From Prorocentrum cordatum (Eukaryota; Sar; Dinophyceae; Prorocentrales; Prorocentraceae): DNA of 35,000 nt. The notes beneath the pieces were generated by a model, which searched no databases, had not been told where the DNA came from, and worked only from the letters and a program-made list of their open reading frames with translations. Below, piece by piece: positions 25,229 to 33,897 of this stretch. Position numbers and translations under genes: made by a program. The first letter of the stretch is position 1. The number at the start of each line of letters is the position of its first letter. The stretch spans positions 57,620 through 92,619 of the forward strand of contig CAUYUJ010015841.1 in assembly GCA_963575745.1 (NCBI GenBank), in the 5' to 3' direction.

Positions 25229-25362
25229 GAGGAAGCGCCGCCTTCGCCCAACCTCCTCCGCCTCCTCCTCCTCCTTATCTCCGCCTCCTCCTCCTCCTCC
25301 CCCTCCTCCTCCTCCTCCTCCTCCCGACCCAAATGCGAACGGAGCTTGGGCGAAGGCGGCAC
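25229..25362. mobile_element. Inverted repeat element N with (CTC)n interior
   Basis: GCCGCCTTCGCCCAA at the left and its exact complement TTGGGCGAAGGCGGC at the right, separated by about 100 bp that is mostly CCTCCTCCT. It may be a small TIR element in which a microsatellite expanded, or a chance hairpin. Confidence 0.5.
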
Positions 25363-25420
25363 GTCGCCAACTCAAGATCCCACCGACGGAGGTGTGATCC
25401 TGAGGGATGGGGGCCTGGGG

Positions 25421-25581
25421 TTAAGTCGACCCTGCCCCTCTACAGGAGGAAAGCTCAAAAAATAATCAAAAGATAGCCTGGGAACGATTCTTGGACTATG
25501 TTTGACAACTGCTGAGCACTTGTTTAACTAAGCATCCTTTTTCCTCCAAGATCCGCCTGTGGGGCGACACGCCCGACCTAA
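25421..25581. mobile_element. MITE family B, copy 3
   Basis: Left end TTAAGTCGACCCTGCCCCTC and, read inward from the right, TTAGGTCGGGCGTGTCGCCC. Both arms continue with ACAGG(A/C)GGA. About 161 bp. The left arm has diverged more than the right. Confidence 0.75.
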
Positions 25582-25647
25582 ATTTGAGGATGGGAAGGGA
25601 TCCACGTGTGGATTTACGTTGTTTGAGGTACCTCGCCCGTGAGTCTC

Positions 25648-25841
25648 GAAGGGGAACAAGCGCCGTAAACATAAGAATTGTTGGCACTTCGCGCGGATTT
25701 CTTGGATCGGCGCTTGAGCCACCCGGCGGCGCCTCCAGCGCCGCCCTTGGCGCGCTCCTCGCGCCAGGGAGGGGGGTCCAGCGCAGATCCAAGAGATCCG
25801 CGCGGAGCGCCAACAGTTCATGCTTATGTCGCTGTTTCTTC
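25648..25841. mobile_element. TIR element G, arms about 60 bp
   Basis: Left arm includes CATAAGAATTGTTGGCACTT and CGCGCGGATTTCTTGGATC. Inward from the right the arm reads CATAAGCATGAACTGTTGGC and CGCGCGGATCTCTTGGATC. About 194 bp with a G/C-rich loop, itself palindromic (GGCGGCGCC). Target duplication not clear. Confidence 0.75.
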
Positions 25842-25906
25842 TACTTAGGTCCCCATCCCTAGGGGCCCCATCTCTGAAGCACCGACAGACATGGGTTGAG
25901 GCGCGT

Positions 25907-26121
25907 GGGATTCGTCCGAGTGAAGGGCATCGGAGGATAGCGCCGCATCGTCGATGCGTCGCCAAGACGGCTTGGTGTGGAGGCCCACGTTCTCCGCGCT
26001 GGGGTCGCCGAAGCACCGCCGATGCATCGCCGATGCATCGCCGATCCATCGCCGATGCATCGGCGATGCATCGGCGATTCGGCGCGATCCTCCGACACCA
26101 TCTACTCGGAGCCCATCCAGG
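25907..26121. mobile_element. TIR element L with 11-bp GATGCATCGCC repeats
   Basis: Left arm includes CATCGGAGGATAGCGCCGCA and, inward from the right, TGTCGGAGGATCGCGCCGAA; similarity extends for about 60 bp. The inner part of the right arm consists of tandem 11-bp units with a palindromic GATGCATC core near 26,018-26,085, which change orientation midway. Confidence 0.65.
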
Positions 26122-26253
26122 AGGCCTTTCATCATGGCATTTCCGCGGGCATCTTGGCCCAGAGCACTCAGCACGCGAGGCCATTCAGGGGTCTGAAGAG
26201 TCTCATGGGGGCAAAGCATAGCGTCACGAAGCAGCATCGCTTCAGCAAGACAA

Positions 26254-26260
26254 GTGCGCC

Positions 26261-26306
<46 letters not shown>

Positions 26307-26531
26307 ATCATCAGCATCATCAGCATCATCACCATCATCATCATCTGCATCAGCATCATCATCATTATCAGTATCATTATCATCATCCTCATCAGCATCA
26401 TCGTCCTCATCATTATCCTCATCATCATCATCATCATCAGCATCATCAACAGCATCATCATCACCATCATCATCATCACCATCATCACCATCACCAGCAT
26501 CAGCATCAGCATCATCAGCAGCAGCAGCAAA
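26254..26531 (+). repeat. (ATC)n trinucleotide microsatellite, about 280 bp
   Basis: CATCATCATCATCATCATC runs with AGC, ACC, TTA and CTC interruptions. All six frames are open and give poly-Ser, poly-Ile, poly-Asp or poly-Met; none is called as a gene. Confidence 0.95.
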
Positions 26532-26763
26532 CATGGATTAAGGCGCGTGGACTGGCGACGGGTACAGCTTCCATACGGAATCGGCGCGCTCCGTCGCCAA
26601 AGCAGGCGGCCATGGCCGCATGCTTCGGGGGGCGCTAACCCATGTCAGCGTGCGCCCGAGCGGAGAGGGGGGTTCGGCAGCAACTCATGGGAGCCTTGCA
26701 TGCCCTCGAAGTTCAATTTCTAAAGTGCATTCGCGCGCTCTGGCGCCTAGTACTCAAAGAGAA

Positions 26764-26818
26764 AGCTTTGATTTAGCGTCGATGTAGCGTCGATGAACTT
26801 CGATTAGCGTCGATCCGC
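26764..26818 (+). repeat. TAGCGTCGAT short tandem repeat
   Basis: TTAGCGTCGATGTAGCGTCG and a TTAGCGTCGATCC end, with one unit altered to GAACTTCGAT. Confidence 0.7.
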
Positions 26819-26859
26819 AAGAGCAAGCAAGATGGCACTGGAGACTCGCATGAATGGCC

Positions 26860-27045
26860 ACAGAAGGGGAGTAACGACTGGGAGGGGGGAAGCCGTCGCT
26901 GGTTCTTGGCGGGTTTCTCGCCTCGTGTATTTCCAGCAGCTGCGTCTCGTCGAGGGCTTTCCGGGGTTGCCCTCGGGGGCGTCCAAGCAAAGGGGGTGTA
27001 GCGACTGGGAGGGGGGAAGCTGTCGCCAGCAGCTGCACCTCCTCG
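26860..27045 (+). repeat. Two-copy tandem repeat, about 126-bp step
   Basis: CGACTGGGAGGGGGGAAGC occurs near 26,875 and 27,001. It is preceded by GGGGAGTAA or GGGGTGTAG and followed by CGTCGC, with CAGCAGCTGC a little downstream in both. Confidence 0.65.
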
Positions 27046-27211
27046 GGAGTTCTCCGACGGTGCCCGAGTCGTCCCGAGAGGCCGCCGGAGGCCCGAGCTG
27101 GGACCCGCAGGCCACCGGGCGTCGAGGACGGAGGTGAGGGCTGGGCGTGGTCGCCTGGATCTCATGGCCAGGGCGTGACATCTGCACACAGGCCTCTGCC
27201 CCACCCCTTGG

Positions 27212-27333
27212 TATCGCTCGGACGTGTGCAGTTTTCCTTCGACGAGGACCATCGAGGAGCATCCCTGATCATTCGGCGAAAAAGCCACGCACGAAACCGA
27301 AAAAAACACAGAGAATGGACGTCCGAGCGATGG
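27212..27333. mobile_element. TIR element family F, copy 3
   Basis: Left end TATCGCTCGGACGTGTGC and right end GACGTCCGAGCGATG, complementary over 13 bp. CCATCGAGGAGCAT in the interior is shared with copies 1 and 2. About 122 bp. Confidence 0.75.
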
Positions 27334-27784
27334 CCAGACCCCCCCCACCCCCCCCCGTTGGCGCGGTGGTCCAGCGTGCGCCGGCACCTGCCGCAGCCGG
27401 CCGCCGCCCTGCCAGTTTTTTCGGTGGCGAGCCCGCGGGGGGGGGGAGGGGTGAGAAGGGGCGGCCCTCCTCAGAAGGCTCGGGAGCCCCTCGGCCCTGT
27501 GAGGAGCTTCCCAGCGGAAAACTTCTCGGAAGGCCGGCGGGCTTCTCTCTCTCACTGCGCCCCCTCGCCCGCCGCCGAAGACAGTCCTCTGCCCCCCCGT
27601 CCACACCCCTCGTCCGCGCACATGCCGCGGGCCGCGATGCGTCGGCCCCCCTCTTCCTGGCGCCCCCGCTTCGGCATGCCCGACCCCTGCCACTCCCTTC
27701 CCCCCTGCCCTGACCCGGGGGGCGGGACAGGCGAGGGAGGCGGGGGGTAATAGGTAGCGTGCCGGCTGGCGCAGAGCAGGGGTT
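27334..27784. other. C-rich/G-rich stretch without clear gene
   Basis: Open in several frames on both strands. The composition is Pro/Arg/Ser-rich everywhere and no frame is preferred. Confidence 0.3.
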
Positions 27785-27968
27785 GGTGGAGGAGAGGAGG
27801 GAGAAGGAGGGTCGCATGGCAGCAGCAGCGAGACGAGCAGCGGGAGGGGGAAGGAGGAGCAGGAGGAGGAGGAGCAGGAGGAGCGAGGAGGAGGAGGAGG
27901 AGGAGGAGCAGGAGGAGGAGGAGGAGGAGGAGGAGGAGCAGGAGGAGGAGGGAGGAGGAGGAGAGGTT
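27785..27968 (+). repeat. (GGA)n microsatellite
   Basis: GGAGGAGGAGGAGGAGGAGC-type run with GCA and GAA interruptions. Confidence 0.9.
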
Positions 27969-28104
27969 CGGCTGTCCACGAGGGAAGGGTCAAGCCCTTT
28001 CTGCCGGGTGAGCGCCGAGCCCATTTGGGCCCGACGGTCGAATCCGCAATTGCAGCGGGCCCAGCCTCACCTCAGGCGAACGAGGCCGAGGGGAAGGAGA
28101 CTGA

Positions 28105-28300
28105 ACAATAAGCAAGTGAGGCTCAGAGGCAACATCAAAAAATGCAGAGGTGCGCAAGACCCACACGAAGGGCGCAAGACCCACGCGAAGGCTCCAGAGG
28201 CCCTTCACAAAACAAACGATAGGCGTTCGTACGACACGTGAGGCTCCGGAGGCCATCAACAAGACAAGAGAGGCAGACGTTCGCGCACGGCGCAAGCACG
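28105..28300 (+). repeat. Degenerate tandem repeat, GAGGCTC/GCGCAAGACCCAC
   Basis: GTGAGGCTCAGAGGCAACAT, GAAGGCTCCAGAGGCCCTTC and GTGAGGCTCCGGAGGCCATC start related blocks at about 28,115, 28,190 and 28,240. A GCGCAAGACCCAC phrase occurs twice at 28,152-28,185. Confidence 0.5.
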
Positions 28301-28570
28301 GCGCAGACACCGGCTTGCGACACCAGCGGGGACTGACACCGCGGCGGGATTGGGATCCCCACCCGGCCCCACCATGGCTTGCCCCCCTCCCCTGGGGGAA
28401 GCGCCCCCCCAGGCCCAGCAAGAGGGGCCCCGCCTCGGCCAGTCCTCGAGGTCACCCGTGTGTTTCTGCCCCGCCCCTCTGGCGGCACCGACCGCCCGGT
28501 CGGCCCCTGACCGACGGGGGAGTCCTTGGCGAGGCCTTGCCAGCCAAGCAGGGGGGGCGAAGAAGGAAGG
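28301..28570. other. Unassigned C-rich stretch
   Basis: No preferred frame and no repeat recognised. Confidence 0.3.
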
Positions 28571-28615
28571 AATAGGGAGGAGGTAGGAGGAGGAGGAGGA
28601 GGAGGAGGAGGAAGA
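28571..28615 (+). repeat. (GGA)n microsatellite
   Basis: GGAGGAGGAGGAGGAGGAGG run, about 35-40 bp pure. Confidence 0.85.
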
Positions 28616-28879
28616 TCAGCAGTTGCTAGAATGAAGGCCTGCAGTGACTTGGGAATGCCATCGTTGATGAAACAGGTGTTATCCACCACCGTGCCTTCAG
28701 CACGCAGCGTAGCGCTCAGAGGTTCACACAGTTGTCAGAATCCTGAGTTGTTTTTGTTGTTTACGGGCCCAGGCCACGGATGTCACTGAGTTCCCCGGCG
28801 TTCCCAAATGCTCCCCGGGTGTGTTGTCGTCCTCCAGGACGGTGAACCCGCCCAGAAAGACCGAGAGCCTGAGCAGCGC

Positions 28880-30930
28880 CCATGACAGTCCAGGAGAGCG
28901 CCGAGACGGCCCAAAGACAGCCCACGATGGAGTCAAGATGGGCCAAATGCTTCCAGTACGCCCCAGCACTCCCGAGGAAGGCCCCAGGAGGCCGTCTAAG
29001 ATGGAATCATTGATATCCCATGGGTTTGTTTTAAGACTGTAAGCCTTTTGGATGTTCGGGGCTTCTGGCGATCCAAGACGACCCAAGAAGCCTTGAAGAC
29101 CGCCCCAGAGGCCCCAAAGAGGGCCCCCACGACGACCCAAGAAGGTCCCATGATTGCCCAAGAGACCCCCAAGACAGGTCCATGAGGGGGAGCCCCAATT
29201 GACGAGCCCTCCGCCCCAAGATGGCTCCCGAGGCCGTCAGGCATCCAAGAGGCGTTTAGAAGGCCTCCAAGAGGGCCCAAGGGGCCTGCCAGAGCTTTCC
29301 AAGATGTTTCCGAGAGGCATCCACGACCCAGACACGGTGGCGGGATGGACCGAGGGCCACTGTATCCGCCGCCCTTTGTGGTCTTGCCACAAGGGCCCGG
29401 CGTGTTAGATCTTATTGGTTCGGTTATGTTCGTTTTCCAGAAGAGCTCCCCCTGGGGCTTCGGCCCGTCCCGCCGGCCACCCGAGAGGACCACAAAACCA
29501 GAAAGAATCTTCCAAGACGGCCAAAGATGGCTTCCAAGACAGCCAAGATAGCCTCAACGTTCGCCTAAGATGGTCCAAGATGGCCTCCAAGTTCGCCCAA
29601 GATGATCCGAGATGGCCTCCAAGACGTCCCAAGAGGGCTCAAGATGCTTCCAACTCCGCCCAAAAAGCCTCCAAACCTGTCCAAGAGGGCCCAAGATGGC
29701 TCCCAAGAGGCCTCCAAGACGGCCCAAGAGGCCTCCAAGAGGGCCTCCAGGAAGGCCCCAAAGAGGCCGAAATCATTGGTGCGCCTTAGATTTGTTGAAG
29801 GATTTGGGCATTTGCTTCTTTTCGGCCTTCCGACGGCCCGAGACGGCCCAAGAGCCCCCAAAGGTCGCCCCAAGATCGCCCAAGAGGCCTCCAAGATGGA
29901 CCCAAAACAGACCAAGAGACCCCCAAGACTGCCCCGAGAGAACTCCCAGACGGCCCAAGGGGCTTCGAAGACGCACAATATGGCCTCCAAGACGGCCATG
30001 GAGCACCCGAAGCCAAGTCGGCCCAGAGAGTCCCCCAAAACGGCTTCCGAGGGCGTCAGGTAGGCCAGGGGGCTACCAAGCCGGCCCAAGATGGCCCAAG
30101 ACGGCCCAAGAGGCCCCCAAGAGGTCTCCAAGACGGCCCCAAAGGTTTCTAAGAGGACCTCCAGGAAGCCCCGAAGAGGTCAAAATCAATGATGTTCAAA
30201 AGGTGTTTGAAGCATTTGCTTCTTTTCGGTCTTCCGATGGCCCGAGACGCCCCAAGAACCTCCAAATATCGACCCAAGATAGCCCAAGAGGCTTCCAAGA
30301 TGACCCCATGACGGCCCAAGAGGCCCCCAAGACGGCCCAAGGGCTTCCAAGACGCCCTAGATGGCCTCCAAGTCTCAAGACGGCTTCCGACGGCGTCAAA
30401 AGTTCCAGGAAGCCATCAAAACGGCCCAAGATGGTTCGAAGATGGTCCAAGACGGCCCAAGAGGCCCCCAGGAGGTTTTTGAGATGGCTCAAGAGGCGCC
30501 CAAGAGGGTCTCCAGGAAGGCCCGAAGAGGCCCAAATCATTACTTACTTATAGGTTTTTCAAGGATGTTGGTATTCATGTTTGTTCGGTCTTCTGAAGGC
30601 CGGAGACGGCCCAAGAGCCTTCAAAGATCGCCCCGAGATCGCCCTTGAGGCCTCCAAGATGGCCAGAACGGCCCAAGAGACCCCCAAGACTGCCCCAAGA
30701 GGGCCCCAATACGGCCCAAGGAGCCACGAAGACACCCAGTAGCACCCCAAGTCGACCCAGAGAAAAGATACCTACGTAAGACGTCCAAAGAGGAAGAGGA
30801 CCCCGAGAAGCCCCCAAAGGCCCGCAAGAGGCCCAAGGAGGCCCCCAAGATGCCTCCAATGGGCTCCCAGGATGCTCCCTGGAGGCCCCAAGAGTGCCCC
30901 CAGAGGCTCCCAAGATGCCCCCTCCTCCTC
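28880..30930 (+). repeat. CCAAGA higher-order minisatellite array, about 2 kb
   Basis: CAAGA or CAAGAG recurs every 10-12 bp with GGCC or GGCCTC spacers over most of this span. Superimposed is a longer period of about 350-415 bp, marked by an A/T-richer insert starting AATCATTG or similar near 29,005, 29,408, 29,771, 30,184 and 30,534. Three of the inserts are preceded by TCCAGGAAG(G)CCC and AAGAGG, and the later ones contain TTCGGYCTTCYGA. Long Pro/Arg/Lys or Leu/Gly/Trp frames here are artefacts. Confidence 0.9.
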
Positions 30931-31184
30931 CGGAACTTCCCCGCCATCTTCCCCAAAGTTCTCCCCGAAGGGTTTCTACAACGCCTGGGGGAACACATGG
31001 CCCGATAGCTTGGCAGAGCTCTTGCCACAACGGTCGGCCACATGGGCGATGCCAAAAGGCGGGGTGCGGCGGTGATTCGCCGTAGGCGTCTTCGATAAAC
31101 CGCCGACAGGCGGCAAGGCTACCGCGTTCGCACCATTCGTTGCGAGCGTCCCGCGCACAATGCAGACACCAGCTGGAGCAGCAA

Positions 31185-31235
31185 GAGCACCAACAGGCGC
31201 AGCAGGAGCACGAGCAGGATCAGGAGGAGCAGGCC
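31185..31235 (+). repeat. Short CAGGAGCA-type repeat
   Basis: AACAGGCGCAGCAGGAGCAC then GAGCAGGATCAGGAGGAGC, a degenerate CAG/GGA mixture. Confidence 0.5.
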
Positions 31236-31431
31236 GCCTCGTACCCCCAAGCCTCCCGCCCCCCACGATCCGCCCCCGCGCCCCCCCCCCTGAGGACCTC
31301 GCCCCAGCGCCGCGCGGCAGGATTTCTCGCGGCCGCGGCCCCAGAGCGCGGCCCTCCGCTCCGGGGGCCGCCTGGGCAGAGTTTTCCGCGCGCGCCCGCG
31401 CGCGCCTCCGCGGTCGTCCGCCGCGCTTCCA

Positions 31432-31570
31432 CCCCTCCTCCTCCTCCTCCTCCTCCTCCTTTGTCTCCTCTTCCTCCTCCTCCTCCTCCTCCTCCTCCTC
31501 CTCCTCCTCCTCCTCCCCCTCCTCCTCCCCCTTCCCCTCCTCCTCTTGCTCCTCCTCCTCCTCCTCCTGC
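31432..31570 (+). repeat. (CTC)n microsatellite
   Basis: CCTCCTCCTCCTCCTCCTCC-type runs for about 140 bp with a few TTG or CCC breaks. Confidence 0.93.
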
Positions 31571-31725
31571 CCTGGCGGGGGGAGCCCGCGCGCCCGAGTC
31601 CGGCCGCGCGCGGCGGGGGGGGGGCGGCGGGCCCGGCCCGAGCCCGCGGTGTACAGCGCGCGGGCCCGAGCCTGAGAGCCCGCGTCCGGGCCGCCCGAGC
31701 GGGGGCCGGAGCCCGAGTGAGTGGC

Positions 31726-31963
31726 GAGCAGGGGCGAAGCGTCCAGGTTTGCCTAGAGGCCCACCAGGGAACGTTCTGAGAGCTTTTTTTTCTTGTGGTC
31801 TGCACGAGGTGTGTTCGTAGAACCATTTCTGGCTGAGGCCGTCGTGTGTTAAAACATCGGGCTCACGTTCTAAGAACAGTTGTTTTGTTATTAAAACATG
31901 TTGGGGTCCTCAGAACCTCTCGTGGTTGGCCTACAGGACGGCCGGGACGGTCGGTCCCTGCTC
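31726..31963. mobile_element. Long-TIR element family H, copy 2
   Basis: Left end GAGCAGGGGCGAAGCGTCCA and, inward from the right, GAGCAGGGACCGACCGTCCC. GCCCACCA against GCCAACCA marks the inner edge of the arms. The interior CATCGGGCTCACGTTCTAAG parallels CATCGGGTCTACGTGCTGAG in copy 1. Confidence 0.8.
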
Positions 31964-31988
31964 GAGAGTGGTGGTGTGACCCTACGTT

Positions 31989-32148
31989 GCGCCACGGAAA
32001 AATATTTACAGACACCCTCGACGAGTGTTCCATGTGCCTGTAAGGGAGGGTGGGCGGGTGACCGTTGGCTCGCAGTGGTGATGTATACACCGCCGCCCTT
32101 GGGAAAGATTCTCAAGAGGGCGTCTGTGTATAGATTTTTGTGGCGGAC
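31989..32148. mobile_element. TIR element I, single copy
   Basis: Left arm GCGCCACGGAAAAATATTTA then CAGACACCCTC. Inward from the right, CGCCACAAAAATCTATACAC then AGACGCCCTC. Arms of about 36 bp, total about 160 bp. Confidence 0.65.
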
Positions 32149-32469
32149 GCGCCGCCCGTGCATCGGCGATGCGCTGTGACTCTGCGCCCACACCCATCGG
32201 GGACTGCCAAGGGTTGCCTTGGCCCAGGGTGCCCCACCAGCTCACAGCTGCTGGCGCGAAACACGCCCACCCGAAGGTGTTGCTTAGTCGGGGGCCCTCC
32301 CGGGGGCACTCATTTCAATGTTGCCTTCGCGGCCAGCGCAGGAGCGCACCGCAGACACCCAGTTTTCAGCATTGGCGTTGGGGAGCGCGGGGGTTCTCAA
32401 CGCATGAGCGTGGGATGCTCCGCTTGGTGGGCGCTTTTTTACGCCAAGGACGGCATCGCGCCGTTTTGA
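32149..32469 (+). CDS. Possible coding stretch, unrecognised
   Basis: About 105 codons ending at TGA 32,467-32,469, with many G/C-ending codons. Reads LRPHPSGTAKGCLGPGCPTS, THFNVAFAASAGAHRRHPVF, SIGVGERGGSQRMSVGCSAW, WALFYAKDGIAPF. Not repetitive, no family recognised. The 5' edge overlaps the end of the TIR element. Confidence 0.33.
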   Translation, partial: APPVHRRCAVTLRPHPSGTAKGCLGPGCPTSSQLLARNTPTRRCCLVGGPPGGTHFNVAFAASAGAHRRHPVFSIGVGERGGSQRMSVGCSAWWALFYAKDGIAPF

Positions 32470-32551
32470 AACCCCATGGGGCCCTCTGGCCCTCGCAAGG
32501 GGGTGCCCTGGGGGCCGCCTGGGCCTCCCTCGAAAAGCTGAGCCACCTTGT

Positions 32552-32700
32552 CAGGAGGGAAAGAAACACACAGACAATTAATCGTCGACCCCCCAGAAAA
32601 GATGGGAAAATATAGGAACTGGGGGGGAAGACAAAAACCCATAAAATATGGGAAAATGCGGGGAATAGTTTCATTTGTGTGTATCTATTTGTGTGTCCTG
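32552..32700 (+). mobile_element. Dispersed element D, copy 2
   Basis: CAGGAGGGAAAGAAACACAC, AATTAATCGTCGA, AAATATGGGAAAATG and TTTGTGTGTATCTATTTGTG in the same order and spacing as 11,276-11,426. Both copies are followed by GGGCCCCTTCA or GGCCCCTTCA, so the repeat may extend about 10 bp further. Confidence 0.8.
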
Positions 32701-32884
32701 GGCCCCTTCACCTTGGGCCAGGGGCCACCCCCGGCAGCACACCGAACCTACTCCGGCCGCACTTTGGGCGGCCTCTCGGGTGGGAGGCCCGATCCCAGGC
32801 AGCAGGCGCCCGGTCGTCTCCGCGGGGGCGTGGAGGCGGCCCTCGGCAGCCAGGCAGTGGCGCGCGGCACCTCGGCGGCGCATG

Positions 32885-33085
32885 TTCTTTCCCCCCTCGT
32901 CCTCGTCCTCGTCGCTCTCCTCCGCTCACGCGTCCTCCGCCTCCTCTGCCTCGTCCTCCCCCTCCGCTTGCTCCTCCTCATCCTCCTCCGCTTGCTCCTC
33001 CACCTCCTCCTCCTCCTCCTCCTCCTCCTCCTCCTCCACCTCCTCCTGCTCCTCCTCCTGCTCCTCCTCCTACTCCTCCCTTGCT
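32885..33085 (+). repeat. (CTC)n microsatellite
   Basis: CTCCTCCTCCTCCTCCTCCT runs with GCT, ACC and TCG interruptions. Confidence 0.9.
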
Positions 33086-33209
33086 GCATCACATCTCGTG
33101 CGTGTGCCTTCTCTCCTCTCGTCTCCGCCGCCCCCTCCGTCGCGTCGCCTCCCGCCCGCATCTGGCCATGACCATCGCCTACGCCATGCCGCGACAGGCC
33201 GCTGCAGCA

Positions 33210-33375
33210 GCAGGAGCTGGGACCTCCCTCCCCCCTCTCAAGGCAAGGCGTGGCGCTCCTCCTCCTCCCTTGCTGCAGGGGCCTCCAACTCCTCATCCTC
33301 CCCCTCGTCCTCCCCCTCATCCTTCCCCCTAGCCCTCCACCGCGTCCTCCCCCTCGTCCTCCCCCTCATCCTCTT
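33210..33375 (+). repeat. Homopyrimidine tract (CCCCCTCGTCCT)
   Basis: CTCCCCCTCGTCCTCCCCCT repeated twice near 33,296 and 33,345, in a C/T-rich context. Confidence 0.7.
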
Positions 33376-33409
33376 CTCGCCGAGCCCCGCTCTCGGGTTG
33401 CGGTGAGGC

Positions 33410-33624
33410 CGGCCCGTTCGACGCTTGATGATATATCCGACACCCTGGAGTATGACTCCTCATCCTCTTCGCGCGTTGATATGATCCATGCTTGCAGGTG
33501 GAGCCAGACGCGACGGGGGGGGGGGGGGCGCGATGAGTCGGTTGCTCCGACCCGCCAGGGTTCTGGGACATCGACTTTCCCGCGGGGCGCCCAGCAGCAG
33601 ACGGAGGGGATCGACCAGCGTTGA
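33410..33624 (+). CDS. Possible C-terminal coding piece
   Basis: About 70 codons ending at TGA read RSTLDDISDTLEYDSSSSSR, VDMIHACRWSQTRR, then a poly-Gly run from a G tract, and GSGTSTFPRGAQQQTEGIDQ. It follows a long pyrimidine tract, as at 756-1079. The opposite strand is also open (reading MVLRNNMNTWGIIVRRETTE further right), so strand and frame are uncertain. Confidence 0.33.
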
Positions 33625-33758
33625 TACGGGCGAGCCGTTCTTGTATTCGCACGCGTGTGTTAAAAAACCGTTCTTCTGTGGTTTCTCGTCTTACGATAAT
33701 GCCCCACGTGTTCATATTATTGCGAAGCACCATGGTGGTTGTCGGCACCGTTTTTTCC

Positions 33759-33897
33759 CAACCATCCTGTGGTGCTGGGTCCTCGTTTTGAAGCTCCTCC
33801 TCGCCCTCCTCCCTCCTCCCATGCGTGCCTCTGCCCTCAGCATCCTCCTCCCCTTCATCCCTCCTCCCATGCGTGCCTCTGCCCTCCGCATGTCTAT
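33759..33897 (+). repeat. Leader of satellite array 2
   Basis: CAACCATC, GGGTCCTCGTTTT, then C/T-rich sequence with CCTCC and CCGCATGTC, the same order as at 4684-4799. Contains a 45-50 bp internal duplication around CCCATGCGTGCCTCTGCCCT (33,819 and 33,867). Confidence 0.7.

Noticed and set aside
26254-26531. Asp-rich or Ser-rich protein over the (ATC)n tract
   Set aside because: All frames are open because the repeat lacks stop codons; the composition is explained by the trinucleotide alone.
28880-30930. Lys/Pro/Arg-rich or Leu/Gly/Trp-rich genes over the CCAAGA array
   Set aside because: The 10-12 bp unit shifts frame constantly, and the frames stay open only because the unit rarely makes a stop codon.
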